Shown piece by piece: positions 46,269 through 55,960 of a stretch of 64,000 nucleotides of DNA; the stretch's first letter is position 1, and every line of letters starts with the position of its first letter. The position numbers were made by a program, and so were the translations under genes. Below the pieces are notes generated by a model. That model made no database searches, was not told where the DNA came from, and worked only from the letters and a program-made list of their open reading frames with translations. Origin of the DNA: Bacteroidota bacterium (GTDB lineage Bacteria; Bacteroidota; Bacteroidia; JACCXN01); contig JACCXN010000004.1 in NCBI GenBank assembly GCA_013696965.1, forward strand, positions 28,709-92,708. Reading direction: 5' to 3'.

Positions 46269-46793
46269 TTACAATGGTTTTAAATTGTAATTTTCAATTA
46301 CTTTTTCCAAACATATTTTCAACCATGCCGAAAAATGCTCAGGATTGCTTTCAATTTCCTCCTTAAGTTTTTGCAAACTAATATATTTATAGGCTTTTGC
46401 CTCGCTTAAATCTGGCTTTGGCAAAGCATCGCTCTTCCCAAAATACACATGGTCGAATTCATGTTCAATTAAACCATTTTCAAATTGAATTTTATAAATA
46501 AAACTGAATTTGAATTCCAAGCTGCATCCCATACCCATTTCTTCGTTCAGCCTTCTTTGAATTACTTCTTTCATTTCTTCCCCATGGCAGGGGTGGCTGC
46601 AACAAGTATTGCTCCATAACCCTGCAGAATGGTATTTTTCATCTGCTCGTTGTTGCAATAACAATTCTCCCTTTGAATTAAAAACAAAAATCGAAAAGGC
46701 GCGATGTAGGGCTCCGGATTGATGTGCAGATAATTTATCAGAAACTCCAATTTCATTATCTTGATCATCCACCAGAATAAGTAATTTTTCCAT
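46269..46793 (-). CDS. idi: isopentenyl-diphosphate delta-isomerase, type 1
   Basis: The 174-residue Nudix-fold enzyme interconverts IPP and DMAPP, supplying the polyprenyl synthase found at 27 kb. Visible are the HRAFSIFVFN strand, the active-site Cys region LWSNTCCSHPCHGE, RRLNEEMGM of the Nudix-like helix and EHEFDHVYFG with metal-binding Glu/His. Length and motifs match the bacterial type 1 family. It is a single gene flanked by short AT-rich spacers. Confidence 0.94.
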   Translation of the reverse strand: MEKLLILVDDQDNEIGVSDKLSAHQSGALHRAFSIFVFNSKGELLLQQRADEKYHSAGLWSNTCCSHPCHGEEMKEVIQRRLNEEMGMGCSLEFKFSFIYKIQFENGLIEHEFDHVYFGKSDALPKPDLSEAKAYKYISLQKLKEEIESNPEHFSAWLKICLEKVIENYNLKPL

Positions 46794-46956
46794 GTTTAAA
46801 ATTTTATCTTTTTACTCTAATAGAGGAAAAGGGGAGTTTTTTATCCCTTTTATTGTCCTAATAAAATCAAGTTCGATTTTATGTTTTTGAAAAAAAACGA
46901 ATCTAATTATTGGCTAAACTATACCCTTTAGATGATTCCGACTACCAATTTTTGAT

Positions 46957-48165
46957 TTAATCTTCTTGCTCTTCTACAAACAACTTACTGTGAGGATATC
47001 TTTGTAAGTGCAGTTCACGTGCTTTGCGGTAAAGCATATGTTTAAATTCATCTAAATTTTCTTTTAAATGAGCGGAAATAAAAATCACTGGATCAGTAAT
47101 TCGTGCCATCCAAGTATTTTTTAAATCATCAAGGCTTTGGTTTTCCCTTGTAATCGGGCTAAGGTCATCTTCCTCTTTTTTAATGTAAGAAAAAGCATCA
47201 ATTTTATTAAAAACCAGGATAGTTGGTTTGTTTACTGCATCAATTTCACGCAAAGTATCATTAACTACATTAATATGCGATTCAAATTCCGGATGAGAAA
47301 TATCCACTACATGAATTAAAATATCAGCCTCACGCACTTCATCCAGGGTTGATTTAAATGCCTCTACCAGCTGTGTTGGCAATTTGCGTATAAATCCAAC
47401 GGTATCTGAAAGCAAAAAAGGAACATCTTTTATAACCACTTTCCTAACGGTGGTATCAAGGGTTGCAAAGAGTTTGTTTTCTGCAAAAACTTCGGATTTG
47501 CTCAACAGATTCATTATTGTTGATTTTCCAACGTTTGTATATCCAACAAGTGCAATTCGAACCATTTCCCCCCTGCCCTTGCGCTGAGTTGCCATTTGTT
47601 TGTCTATGGTTCGGAGTTTTTCTTTAAGACGAGAAATTTTATCCCTGATTATCCTTCTATCGGTTTCAATTTCTGTTTCTCCCGGACCTCTCATTCCTAT
47701 CCCTCCTTTTTGTCTTTCAAGGTGTGTCCAAAGCCTTGTTAGGCGCGGAAGTAAGTATTGGTATTGGGCAAGTTCAACCTGAGTTCGTGCTGAGGCAGTC
47801 CTTGCGCGGGCAGCAAATATATCAAGAATCAGATTACTCCTATCCAGGATTTTTACTCCTAAGACTTTTTCAACGTTTCTTAATTGCGAGGGTGATAATT
47901 CATCATCAAAAATTACCATGGAAATTCTATGTGCATCCACATAACCCTTGACTTCATTCAATTTACCTGTTCCTAAAAAAGTTTTAGAATCTGGTTTGTC
48001 CATTTTCTGCGTGAATCGCTTATCCGGAATAGCCCCTGCAGTTTCAGCTAAAAAGGCAAGTTCATCTAGGTACTCATTAACCTTTGCCTCATTCTGTCCC
48101 GAGTGAATTAAACCAATTAAAACTGCTGTTTCTGGTTCTTTTCCTGTATCAAAAGTATTTGCCAT
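46957..48165 (-). CDS. hflX: ribosome-associated GTPase HflX
   Basis: The 402-residue protein has the HflX N-terminal domain (TFLGTGKLNEVK, VIFDDELSPSQLRN), the Gly-rich linker ERQKGGIGMRGPGETEIETDRR (read in two overlapping parts: GGIGMRGPGE and ETDRRII), and a G domain with GYTNVGKST (G1), DTVGF (G3) and NKIDA (G4). HflX splits stalled ribosomes after stress. Its ATG directly follows the TAA of the cytochrome gene, so the two are translationally linked. Confidence 0.95.
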   Translation of the reverse strand: MANTFDTGKEPETAVLIGLIHSGQNEAKVNEYLDELAFLAETAGAIPDKRFTQKMDKPDSKTFLGTGKLNEVKGYVDAHRISMVIFDDELSPSQLRNVEKVLGVKILDRSNLILDIFAARARTASARTQVELAQYQYLLPRLTRLWTHLERQKGGIGMRGPGETEIETDRRIIRDKISRLKEKLRTIDKQMATQRKGRGEMVRIALVGYTNVGKSTIMNLLSKSEVFAENKLFATLDTTVRKVVIKDVPFLLSDTVGFIRKLPTQLVEAFKSTLDEVREADILIHVVDISHPEFESHINVVNDTLREIDAVNKPTILVFNKIDAFSYIKKEEDDLSPITRENQSLDDLKNTWMARITDPVIFISAHLKENLDEFKHMLYRKARELHLQRYPHSKLFVEEQED

Positions 48166-48810
48166 TTAGTCTTTTCTTAAAGTTTCAACATAAGTCACAA
48201 TTGCCTGAGTTTCTTCGGAAGAAAGCACCTTGTTAAATGCCGGCATTGTGTTTTTTCCGTTGTTAATAATTTCCTTGATTTGGTTCCTGTCCATTTTTGT
48301 AACAGATAAATCAGAGGCCTTTTGAAGCATAAGTTTTCCATCGCCTCCATGGCATTGTATGCAATAGGCTTTATAAAGTGTCTCTCCGTGTTTCATTTGA
48401 TCATAATCCAAAGCCTTCCCATCTGTATTAATCACAGAATCAATGCTTTTCTTTAAAACGATTTTCTTACCCATTTCTGCCAATCCATAAGCAAGTACAA
48501 TAAACACAAATGACAATGTGCCTAATAATTTATTGTATCTTGAAAAACCGATTATACCAAGAGGAATTGCAGCAACAATGGCTATAAACTTAATAATTTG
48601 TATGTAGTTTACCGTTGGTTTTAGAACCAACATCCAAATTCCGGTTATAAGAAACAATGAAGAAACAACAATCTCTGTAACTTTCGACCATCTTCTAAAA
48701 GTATCCAGCTGATCTTTTTTATTCATCAGCAATAAAATCATCTTTATAAAATAAATGGCAAGAAAAATTGAAACAACTAGTCTGTGTGTATGTAATAATC
48801 CGGTGTACAT
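48166..48810 (-). CDS. membrane protein with C-terminal cytochrome c domain
   Basis: The 214-residue protein has about four membrane helices (residues 5-28, 45-65, 70-88 and 94-112), then a periplasmic cytochrome c domain with one heme c site CIQCH and a methionine ligand candidate in NTMPAFN. The N-terminal helices carry LLHTHRLV and resemble SirB-type or CopD-type four-helix membrane domains that can bind heme b. It probably passes electrons in the periplasm; the partner is unknown. A CAAATATA (TATATTTG on the minus strand) -7 candidate lies at 48844-48851. Confidence 0.82.
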   Translation of the reverse strand: MYTGLLHTHRLVVSIFLAIYFIKMILLLMNKKDQLDTFRRWSKVTEIVVSSLFLITGIWMLVLKPTVNYIQIIKFIAIVAAIPLGIIGFSRYNKLLGTLSFVFIVLAYGLAEMGKKIVLKKSIDSVINTDGKALDYDQMKHGETLYKAYCIQCHGGDGKLMLQKASDLSVTKMDRNQIKEIINNGKNTMPAFNKVLSSEETQAIVTYVETLRKD

Positions 48811-48906
48811 AGTTTAAAGATTAAAATCTGGTTAATAAAATCCCAAATATATCAATAGAATTTCTCATAATAGATTTAACACAATTAATAAATATACAAA
48901 TTTTTA

Positions 48907-48914
48907 TACTTTTG
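48907..48914 (+). promoter_or_regulatory. candidate -7 box upstream of the amidohydrolase pair
   Basis: TACTTTTG matches the -7 consensus, 126 bp before the ATG at 49040. No TTTG at the right distance upstream is seen, so the match is partial. The leader would be long (about 120 nt). Confidence 0.3.
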
Positions 48915-49039
48915 TCCGCACCTTACTTTGCTCATAACAGGATTACTTGAATTTTCAATTGAATACAATGCTACTCTTTAAATACTTTGCGCTAATAAGA
49001 TATGTATAAATACTACGTTATTTTATAAATTTTAATTCC

Positions 49040-52000
49040 ATGAAAAATATTTTTCTTGCCTTAATTATCCTCTTTTCTTTTACAAACGCTTTTTCGCAGG
49101 AAACTTTTCCAGTTAACGGGGTAAAGGATAAAAGAGATTTAATTATGTATGCCTTTACCAATGCAACTATTGTATCAGATTATAAAACCATATTATCAAA
49201 TGCTACTTTACTGATTCAGGATGGAATTATTGTGGCATCAGGAGCAAAAGTGGCTATTCCCAAAGGGGCTGTGATTGTTGACTTAAAGGGGAAATTTATT
49301 TACCCTTCATTTATTGATATTTACAGTAATTATGGTGTTCCTTTAGTAAGGAGCAATGAAAGAAGCGGACATAGAGAAGGCCCACAAATTGAAAGCAGTC
49401 AAAAAGGACCATACAATTGGAACGAGGCAATAAAGCCTGGAAAAAAGGCCACATTAATGTTTAAGAGCGATCTGAAAGAAGCACAAGAAATGCGCATTTT
49501 AGGTTTTGGTTCTGTTCTTACACACCAAGCTGATGGTATTTCCCGAGGCACATCTTCCCTGGTTTCTCTGGCTGATGATTCTGAGAATGTAACAACTCTT
49601 GCAGGCGAAGCCGCTGCTCACTATTCTTTCAGTAAAGGAAAATCATCACAGGATTATCCTTCTTCCCTTATGGGTTCAATTGCTTTGTTAAAACAAACTT
49701 TTTTAGATGCCCAGTGGTATAAATCACTTGCTTCAAACAAAGAATACAATACATCCCTGGAGGAGTGGAATAAGACTCAGAATCTTCCTCAAATATTTGA
49801 AGCTACAGATAAATTAACTGTTTTAAGGGCTGATAAATTAGGAGATGAGTTTAAAGTGCAGTATATAATCAAAACTTCAGGGGATGAGTATCAAAGAATT
49901 GAGGATGTAAAAGCAACCAATGCCGCTTTAATAGTGCCACTTAACTTTCCTAGTGCTTATGATGTGGAAGATCCTTTTGATGCAAGAATTGTTTCTATTG
50001 AAGATCTTAAGCATTGGGAAATGGCTCCTGCCAATGCAGGCATTTTGGAACAACAGGAAATTGATTTTGCCCTAACACTTGCCGATTTAAAAGACAAAAA
50101 GGATTTTTCGAAAAATTTACTTAAAGCTATTAAATATGGCATGAGTAAGCAAAAAGCGCTTCAGGCTTTAACAGAAACTCCCGCGCGGTTATTAAAAATG
50201 GAGCACAAAATTGGAGCTTTAAGGCCAGGAATGATTGCAAATTTTATTATTACCTCTGACACTCTTTTTACAGAAAAAAATATTCTTTATGAAAACTGGG
50301 TTCAGGGAAAACAATATAAAATACAAGACATTGCACTTGAAGATATTCGGGGGGAATATAGTTTAAATATTGGAAAAGAATTAATTTACAAACTGAAGAT
50401 TTCAGGAGAAAACCTGCAACCAAAAGCAGAAATTATTTATGCCGACACAACCAACAAGCCTAAAGTTGATATACAGCGAACAGGGGAGTTAATTACAATT
50501 AGTTTTAATACAGAGGATAAAAAAGCAAAGGAAAGTATAAGACTAAGTGGTAAAATTAATTTCAAGAGTGCCATATGGGATGGAAAGGGACAATTAGCTG
50601 ATGGAACCTGGGTAAATTGGTCTGCGGTTAAAAAAGGAAATTTTGACCCTGCTAATAAAAAAGATACTACTGATAAGAAGCCTGTTGAAATTGGCAAAGT
50701 AAGTTACCCATTTACCGCCTACGGATGGAATGTATTACCAGAGGCCAAAACTTACCTGATAAAAAACGCAACTGTTTGGACGAATGAAAAAGACGGTATT
50801 TTAAATAGCGATGTACTTATTAAAAATGGCAAAATAGCAGGGATAGGTGCAAATTTAGATACAACAGCAGCAATAATTATAGATGGAAAAGGCAAGCATC
50901 TTACACCAGGGTTTATTGATGAACATTCCCATATTGCAATAAGTAAGGGCGTAAATGAAGGTACACAGGCTGTAACCAGTGAAGTAAGTATTGCAGATGT
51001 GGTAAACTCTGAGGATGTAAATATTTACAGGCAGCTCTCGGGAGGCGTTACAGCTTCACAATTGTTGCATGGTTCAGCTAATCCAATAGGAGGGCAATCA
51101 GCCTTAATTAAACTTAGGTGGGGAATGGCTCCTGAGAAAATGAAAATAAATGGGGCGGATGGTTTTATAAAATTTGCTCTTGGAGAAAATGTAAAACAAG
51201 CAAATTGGGGTGATTCTCATCATGTTCGTTTTCCTCAAACAAGGATGGGCGTAGAACAAGTGTTTTATGATGCTTTTAGTCGGGCTAAAGAATATGAACA
51301 GGAATGGAAATCTTTTAATGATCAAAAACCAAAAGCAAAAGAAAAAGCAAATTTTCCAAGACGCGACCTGGAATTGGAAGCACTTGTTGAAATACTCAAT
51401 AAAAAGCGCTTTATTAGCTGTCACTCCTATGTTCAGTCTGAAATAAGCATGCTAATGCATGTTGCCGACTCTATGGGATTTAAGATTAATACTTTTACAC
51501 ATATTTTAGAGGGATATAAATTAGCAGATAAAATGAAAGCGCATGGGGCCGGAGGTTCTACTTTTTCTGACTGGTGGGCTTACAAATATGAGGTAAATGA
51601 TGCAATTCCTTATAACGCAGCTATAATGAATAAAATGGGAATTGTAACAGCCATTAATTCAGATGATGCGGAAATGGGAAGAAGATTAAATCATGAAGCT
51701 GCTAAAACTGTTAAATATGGAGGAGTTTCAGAGGAGGATGCTTTAAAAATGATAACTCTAAATCCCGCAAAACTTCTTCATCTTGATGACAAAATGGGCA
51801 GCATTAAAACGGGCAAGGATGCTGATCTTGTTTTATGGTCTGACAATCCGCTTTCTGTTTATGCTAAGGCAGAAAAAACTTTTGTGGATGGGATCCTGTT
51901 TTTTGATAGAAGCCATGATCTTGTTTTAAGGGAGGAAATGAAAAAGGAAAGATCAAGAATTATTAATAAAATGCTTCAGGCAAAAAAGGATGGTGAAAAA

Positions 52001-52081
52001 ACACAAAAACCAGAAATAAAAAAACAAATAATTTACCATTGTGAAACACTTCATGACTCTGAAGAAGGTCATGAGCATTGA
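49040..52081 (+). CDS. secreted tandem amidohydrolase-family protein
   Basis: The 1013-residue exported protein (signal peptide ending AFSQ) contains two amidohydrolase-like halves. The first (about 35-430) has the family frame but reads YPSFIDIYSNYG where the metal-binding HxH is expected, so it is probably non-catalytic. A beta-rich linker follows (430-560). The second half (570-1013) has PGFIDEHSHI (HxH near residue 629), further histidines (SCHSY, FTHILEGY) and an NSDDAEM aspartate, and looks catalytically competent. Substrate unknown; imidazolonepropionase- or dipeptidase-like hydrolysis in the periplasm is plausible. Confidence 0.85.
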   Translation: MKNIFLALIILFSFTNAFSQETFPVNGVKDKRDLIMYAFTNATIVSDYKTILSNATLLIQDGIIVASGAKVAIPKGAVIVDLKGKFIYPSFIDIYSNYGVPLVRSNERSGHREGPQIESSQKGPYNWNEAIKPGKKATLMFKSDLKEAQEMRILGFGSVLTHQADGISRGTSSLVSLADDSENVTTLAGEAAAHYSFSKGKSSQDYPSSLMGSIALLKQTFLDAQWYKSLASNKEYNTSLEEWNKTQNLPQIFEATDKLTVLRADKLGDEFKVQYIIKTSGDEYQRIEDVKATNAALIVPLNFPSAYDVEDPFDARIVSIEDLKHWEMAPANAGILEQQEIDFALTLADLKDKKDFSKNLLKAIKYGMSKQKALQALTETPARLLKMEHKIGALRPGMIANFIITSDTLFTEKNILYENWVQGKQYKIQDIALEDIRGEYSLNIGKELIYKLKISGENLQPKAEIIYADTTNKPKVDIQRTGELITISFNTEDKKAKESIRLSGKINFKSAIWDGKGQLADGTWVNWSAVKKGNFDPANKKDTTDKKPVEIGKVSYPFTAYGWNVLPEAKTYLIKNATVWTNEKDGILNSDVLIKNGKIAGIGANLDTTAAIIIDGKGKHLTPGFIDEHSHIAISKGVNEGTQAVTSEVSIADVVNSEDVNIYRQLSGGVTASQLLHGSANPIGGQSALIKLRWGMAPEKMKINGADGFIKFALGENVKQANWGDSHHVRFPQTRMGVEQVFYDAFSRAKEYEQEWKSFNDQKPKAKEKANFPRRDLELEALVEILNKKRFISCHSYVQSEISMLMHVADSMGFKINTFTHILEGYKLADKMKAHGAGGSTFSDWWAYKYEVNDAIPYNAAIMNKMGIVTAINSDDAEMGRRLNHEAAKTVKYGGVSEEDALKMITLNPAKLLHLDDKMGSIKTGKDADLVLWSDNPLSVYAKAEKTFVDGILFFDRSHDLVLREEMKKERSRIINKMLQAKKDGEKTQKPEIKKQIIYHCETLHDSEEGHEH

Positions 52082-52130
52082 ATAAAAAATGTTGAGAGGG
52101 CATTCCCTTAACTTTGAAAAAACTAAAAAA

Positions 52131-53483
52131 ATGAGCTATTTTAATTCTAAGTTGCAAATGCATATTCCATATAAGTTATTTATTTTCTCTCTTTGGGTCC
52201 TTATTTCATCGGATATGTTAGCCCAGGGAGTTCCGGCATCGCCGGCTTTGGCCCAAAACAAAAGTATTTTGCTTAAAGGTGGGATTGTTCATACCGGAAC
52301 AGGCCAGGTAATTCAAAATGGGGCGGTAGCTTTTACTTTAGGCAAAATAACCCAGGTAACAAACCTTGATATTCATAAGGTTAATGAGGGTGAATATGAT
52401 GAGGTTATTGATGTTTCCGGAAAACATATTTACCCTGGTTTTATTGCTCCTAATTCTACTCTTGGCCTACGTGAGGTAGATGCGATAAGACCTACAAGGG
52501 ATTTTAGTGAAACAGGCACATTTAATCCTAATGTCCGCTCAATAATAGCTTATAATTCTGAATCGCGCATAATTCCTACTCTTAAAAACAACGGAGTACT
52601 TTTAGCCCAAATAACTCCCCGTTATGGTCTTGTAACTGGCACTTCATCCATTGTTGAACTAGATGGATGGGATTGGGAAGATGCACTGTATAAAGAAAAT
52701 GATGGTGTTCATTTAAACTGGCCCAATATGTTCTCAACAAAAGGATGGTGGGCAGAACCAGGACCAACAGAAAAGAGTACCGAATATGAAAAAAAAGTAA
52801 ATGAACTTAAAGCATTCTTTAGTGATGCTAAAGCATATAGCGAAGTAGATATGCCAAAACAAAAAAACCTGAAATTAGAGGCAATGCGAGGTCTTTTTAA
52901 CGGCCAGCAAAAGTTATATATTAATGCTGATTATGTAAAAGAGATTATGCAAGCTATAAACTTTGCAAGGGGCTTGGGAATTAAAAACATGGTAATTATA
53001 GGAGGTTCAGATTCCTGGTTGATTCCTGAAATGCTTAAAGAAAATAATGTTTCAGTAATTGTTACAAGACTACATTCCTTGCCTGTGCGTCCGGAAGATG
53101 ATGTTGATCAACCTTATAAACTTCCTTTTCTTTTGCAACAGGCAGATATTTTGTATTGCCTGAATTATGAAGGAGATATGGAAGTAATGGGTACAAGAAA
53201 CATTGGTTTTACTGCCGGTACTGCGGTTGCTTATGGCTTAACCAAAGAGCAGGCATTAATGGCAATAACTTTGAATACAGCAAAAATACTTGGAATTGAT
53301 AAAACAACAGGATCCATAGAAATTGGTAAAGATGCAAGCATTTTTGTTTCCACAGGCGATGCCCTTGATATGCGCACCAATAATGTTGAATTTGCTTTTA
53401 TCAGAGGGAAAAAACAGGATCTGGATGATCATCAGAAACAACTTTACAAGAAATTTTCTGCCAAATATAATGTTGAGAAATAA
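52131..53483 (+). CDS. secreted amidohydrolase-like protein lacking the HxH motif
   Basis: From ATG 52131 the product has 450 residues. ATG 52089 and ATG 52158 are in frame too, and the signal peptide (YKLFIFSLWVLI, ending MLAQG) favours a start at one of the later two. The fold is amidohydrolase-like (a beta-sandwich segment, then a barrel and the C-terminal ALMAITLNTAKILGID and IEIGKDA), but the metal site reads PGFIAPNSTLG and no second histidine cluster is visible. It follows the tandem protein by 49 bp (7 bp if the first ATG is used) and may be its non-catalytic partner. Confidence 0.8.
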   Translation: MSYFNSKLQMHIPYKLFIFSLWVLISSDMLAQGVPASPALAQNKSILLKGGIVHTGTGQVIQNGAVAFTLGKITQVTNLDIHKVNEGEYDEVIDVSGKHIYPGFIAPNSTLGLREVDAIRPTRDFSETGTFNPNVRSIIAYNSESRIIPTLKNNGVLLAQITPRYGLVTGTSSIVELDGWDWEDALYKENDGVHLNWPNMFSTKGWWAEPGPTEKSTEYEKKVNELKAFFSDAKAYSEVDMPKQKNLKLEAMRGLFNGQQKLYINADYVKEIMQAINFARGLGIKNMVIIGGSDSWLIPEMLKENNVSVIVTRLHSLPVRPEDDVDQPYKLPFLLQQADILYCLNYEGDMEVMGTRNIGFTAGTAVAYGLTKEQALMAITLNTAKILGIDKTTGSIEIGKDASIFVSTGDALDMRTNNVEFAFIRGKKQDLDDHQKQLYKKFSAKYNVEK

Positions 53484-53559
53484 CCATCAACAGGGGTAAT
53501 TGTTAATGCCAGCAAAACTTAATCACTATTTTGTTTTGATTTTCAATACAAGGTTTTTT

Positions 53560-53608
53560 TCTTTGCGCTCTTTGCGTGAGCAATAACTTTGCGCCTTTGC
53601 GTGAACAA
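53560..53608 (+). repeat. TTTGCG-type intergenic repeat
   Basis: The words CTTTGCGCTCTTTGCGTGA and ACTTTGCGCCTTTGCGTGAA occur in tandem in the spacer between the amidohydrolase-like gene and the convergent nfu-type gene. They belong to the same repeat family as the blocks near 9.0 kb and 12.97 kb. Confidence 0.6.
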
Positions 53609-53633
53609 TTTAAAACCCACCTCAAGGGGCAAA

Positions 53634-54251
53634 TTAAAGTGCTTCGGCAACAACTTCCTGAACCTCGGGAATCATTCTTTTTAACAAGCCTTCAATTCCG
53701 GCTTTTAATGTCATGGAAGAAGAAGGACAGCCACTGCAAGAACCTTTCAAAGTAAGGGTAACTAAGCCCTCCTGATAGGATTTAAAATAAATTGCCCCAC
53801 CATCCTGTTCAACTGCCGGACGAATGTATTCTTCAAGTAAGTCAATTATTCTGGCTTCTGTTTCATTTGTTGGTTCAACATGAGTAACTCCATGGTCTAA
53901 AGGATTCACATTACTGTTTTCATTCTCTTGTTGCTGGGGTAATTCATTGATTACCTCATTGCCATCGTTAAGGTATTGCTGGATATATTCTCTTAGTTCC
54001 AAAGTAATATCATTCCAGGATACAGCATCACTTTTTAAAACTGTAACGAAATTCCCTGTAATAAAAACACCCGTTACAAAAGGGAAATTAAAAAGTGCAA
54101 GTGCAAGTGGGGATCCTTTTGCCTGAGTCCTGTTTTTATATTCAACCGTATTCCCATTGCCAATTAACAACCTGTTACAAACAAATTTCATTGCAAGGGG
54201 ATTTGGAGTGCCTTCGGCATATATAATTGCTGGTGTTTTTCTAGTTTCCAT
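53634..54251 (-). CDS. Nfu-type iron-sulfur cluster carrier
   Basis: The 205-residue protein has an Nfu N-terminal domain at about 5-95 (IYAEGTPNPLAMKFVCN, then LFNFPFVTGVFITGNFVTV), a Gln/Asn-rich linker, and a C-terminal NifU domain with the cluster-binding CSGCPSSS motif. It accepts [4Fe-4S] clusters from the assembly scaffold and passes them to enzymes. The adjacent divergent nadB is not itself known to need a cluster, but its partner NadA does. A TACTTTTG -7 candidate lies at 54289-54296 on the minus strand. Confidence 0.92.
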   Translation of the reverse strand: METRKTPAIIYAEGTPNPLAMKFVCNRLLIGNGNTVEYKNRTQAKGSPLALALFNFPFVTGVFITGNFVTVLKSDAVSWNDITLELREYIQQYLNDGNEVINELPQQQENENSNVNPLDHGVTHVEPTNETEARIIDLLEEYIRPAVEQDGGAIYFKSYQEGLVTLTLKGSCSGCPSSSMTLKAGIEGLLKRMIPEVQEVVAEAL

Positions 54252-54288
54252 AATATTTAAACGATTAAGGGATTGTATTTATTGATTG

Positions 54289-54296
54289 CAAAAGTA
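54289..54296 (-). promoter_or_regulatory. candidate -7 box of the nfu-type gene
   Basis: The minus strand reads TACTTTTG, about 40 bp before the ATG at 54251. There is no clear -33 element. Confidence 0.4.
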
Positions 54297-54347
54297 CCAA
54301 AAATAAGAACAGTCAATATTATTTTATAGAACAACGTTGCTTATTAA

Positions 54348-54373
54348 TACCTTTGTTATATAAATGAAGGAGG
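54348..54373 (+). promoter_or_regulatory. nadB -7 box and Shine-Dalgarno site
   Basis: TACCTTTG (54348-54355) matches the -7 consensus, and AAGGAGG (54367-54373) sits 6 bp before the ATG at 54380. Both fit a short leader of about 15-20 nt. A strong Shine-Dalgarno sequence like this is rare in the window. Confidence 0.55.
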
Positions 54374-54379
54374 CATTGA

Positions 54380-55960
54380 ATGCAAAAACAAACAGACTTT
54401 TTAATTATAGGCTCGGGAATAGCAGGTTTAAGCTATGCCTTAAAAGTTGCAGAACATGGCAAGGTTACCATTCTAACCAAATCAAACCCTGAAGAATCAA
54501 ATACGAAATACGCACAAGGAGGTATTGCTGTTGTTACCAACCAAACCGACAATATTGAAAAACATATTCAGGACACTGTAATTTGTGGCGATGGTTTGTG
54601 TACTGAATCTGTAGTAAGGATGGTAGTTTCACAGGCTACAGACCGTTTAAAAGAATTAATAGAATGGGGAACCAATTTTGACAAAACTACTGCCGGAGAT
54701 TATGACCTTGCAAAAGAAGGCGGACATTCAGAAAATCGCATTCTACATCATAAAGATATTACAGGGCATGAAATTGAAAGGGCCTTACTTGAAAAGATTA
54801 ATTCCCATCCAAACATTGAGATTCTTGATCATTATTATGCTTTAGAAATACTTACACAGCATCATTTAGGTGAATATATAAACAGTTCCAGCAAAAACAT
54901 AAGCTGCTACGGAGTGTATGTTTTAAATTTAAAGACTACCGAGGTTGAACTTTTTTTAGCAAAAACAACGCTAATGGCAACAGGCGGCGCTGGCCATGTT
55001 TATCAAACAACAACAAATCCATTAATTGCAACAGGTGATGGCGTGGCTATGGTTTACCGTGCTAAAGGAAAGGTAGAGAACATGGAGTTTTTCCAGTTTC
55101 ATCCAACTGCACTTTATAACCCGGGTGAAAATCCTTCCTTTTTAATAACTGAAGCAATGCGCGGGCATGGAGGAGTTTTAAAAACCAAAAACGGAAAGGT
55201 ATTTATGCACAAATACGATAAGCGAAAATCTCTTGCTCCCCGTGATATTGTTGCCCGTGCAATAGATAATGAATTAAAGGTGAGGGGTGAAGATTTTGTT
55301 TACCTGGATTGTACATCCATTTCAAAAGAGGAATTGTTAAGCCATTTTCCAAATATTTATAAAAAATGCAAGAAAATGGGAATTGACATCTGTAAAGATT
55401 TTATTCCCGTAGTACCTGCAGCACATTATATGTGTGGAGGAATTAAAGTGGATCAAAACGGAAATACGAGCATAAAAAATTTGTTTGCAGTGGGTGAATG
55501 CGCCTCTACAGGCTTACATGGGGCCAACAGGCTTGCTTCAAACTCGCTGCTTGAAGCTATTGTATATGCTCACAATGCAGCCCTTTCTGCAATTGACCAG
55601 ATGAAAAACACCACTATTTGTAAGGGTATTCAGGCTTGGAATACAGAGGGAACGGCAAATCCAGAAGAAATGGTGCTTATTACTCAAAGTCTGAAAGAAT
55701 TAAAGGCCATTATGACCAATTATGTTGGCATTGTACGTTCCGATTTAAGGCTTAAAAGAGCCTTTGACCGCTTGCTGATTTTGCACAATGAAACAGAGGC
55801 ATTGTATCAAAGAACTACGCTTTCATTAAACCTTTGCGAACTTCGAAACATGATAAAAGTGGGATATATAATTATTAAAACTGCAATGCAAAGAAAAGAA
55901 AGTGTTGGATTGCATTACAATATTGATTACCCAAGAAATTTAACCACAAAATCAGAATGA
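54380..55960 (+). CDS. nadB: L-aspartate oxidase
   Basis: The 526-residue flavoprotein oxidises L-aspartate to iminoaspartate, the first step of de novo NAD synthesis. Motifs are the FAD-binding IIGSGIAGLSYAL, YAQGGIAVV, the active-site LAKEGGHSENRILHHKD, FHPTALYN, and RGHGGVLK; GECASTGLHGANRLASNSLLE is seen in parts (GECASTGLHG, ANRLASNSLLE). It has a clear promoter box and ribosome site. Its last codons overlap the CPBP protease gene by 4 bp. nadA and nadC are not in the window. Confidence 0.95.
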   Translation: MQKQTDFLIIGSGIAGLSYALKVAEHGKVTILTKSNPEESNTKYAQGGIAVVTNQTDNIEKHIQDTVICGDGLCTESVVRMVVSQATDRLKELIEWGTNFDKTTAGDYDLAKEGGHSENRILHHKDITGHEIERALLEKINSHPNIEILDHYYALEILTQHHLGEYINSSSKNISCYGVYVLNLKTTEVELFLAKTTLMATGGAGHVYQTTTNPLIATGDGVAMVYRAKGKVENMEFFQFHPTALYNPGENPSFLITEAMRGHGGVLKTKNGKVFMHKYDKRKSLAPRDIVARAIDNELKVRGEDFVYLDCTSISKEELLSHFPNIYKKCKKMGIDICKDFIPVVPAAHYMCGGIKVDQNGNTSIKNLFAVGECASTGLHGANRLASNSLLEAIVYAHNAALSAIDQMKNTTICKGIQAWNTEGTANPEEMVLITQSLKELKAIMTNYVGIVRSDLRLKRAFDRLLILHNETEALYQRTTLSLNLCELRNMIKVGYIIIKTAMQRKESVGLHYNIDYPRNLTTKSE

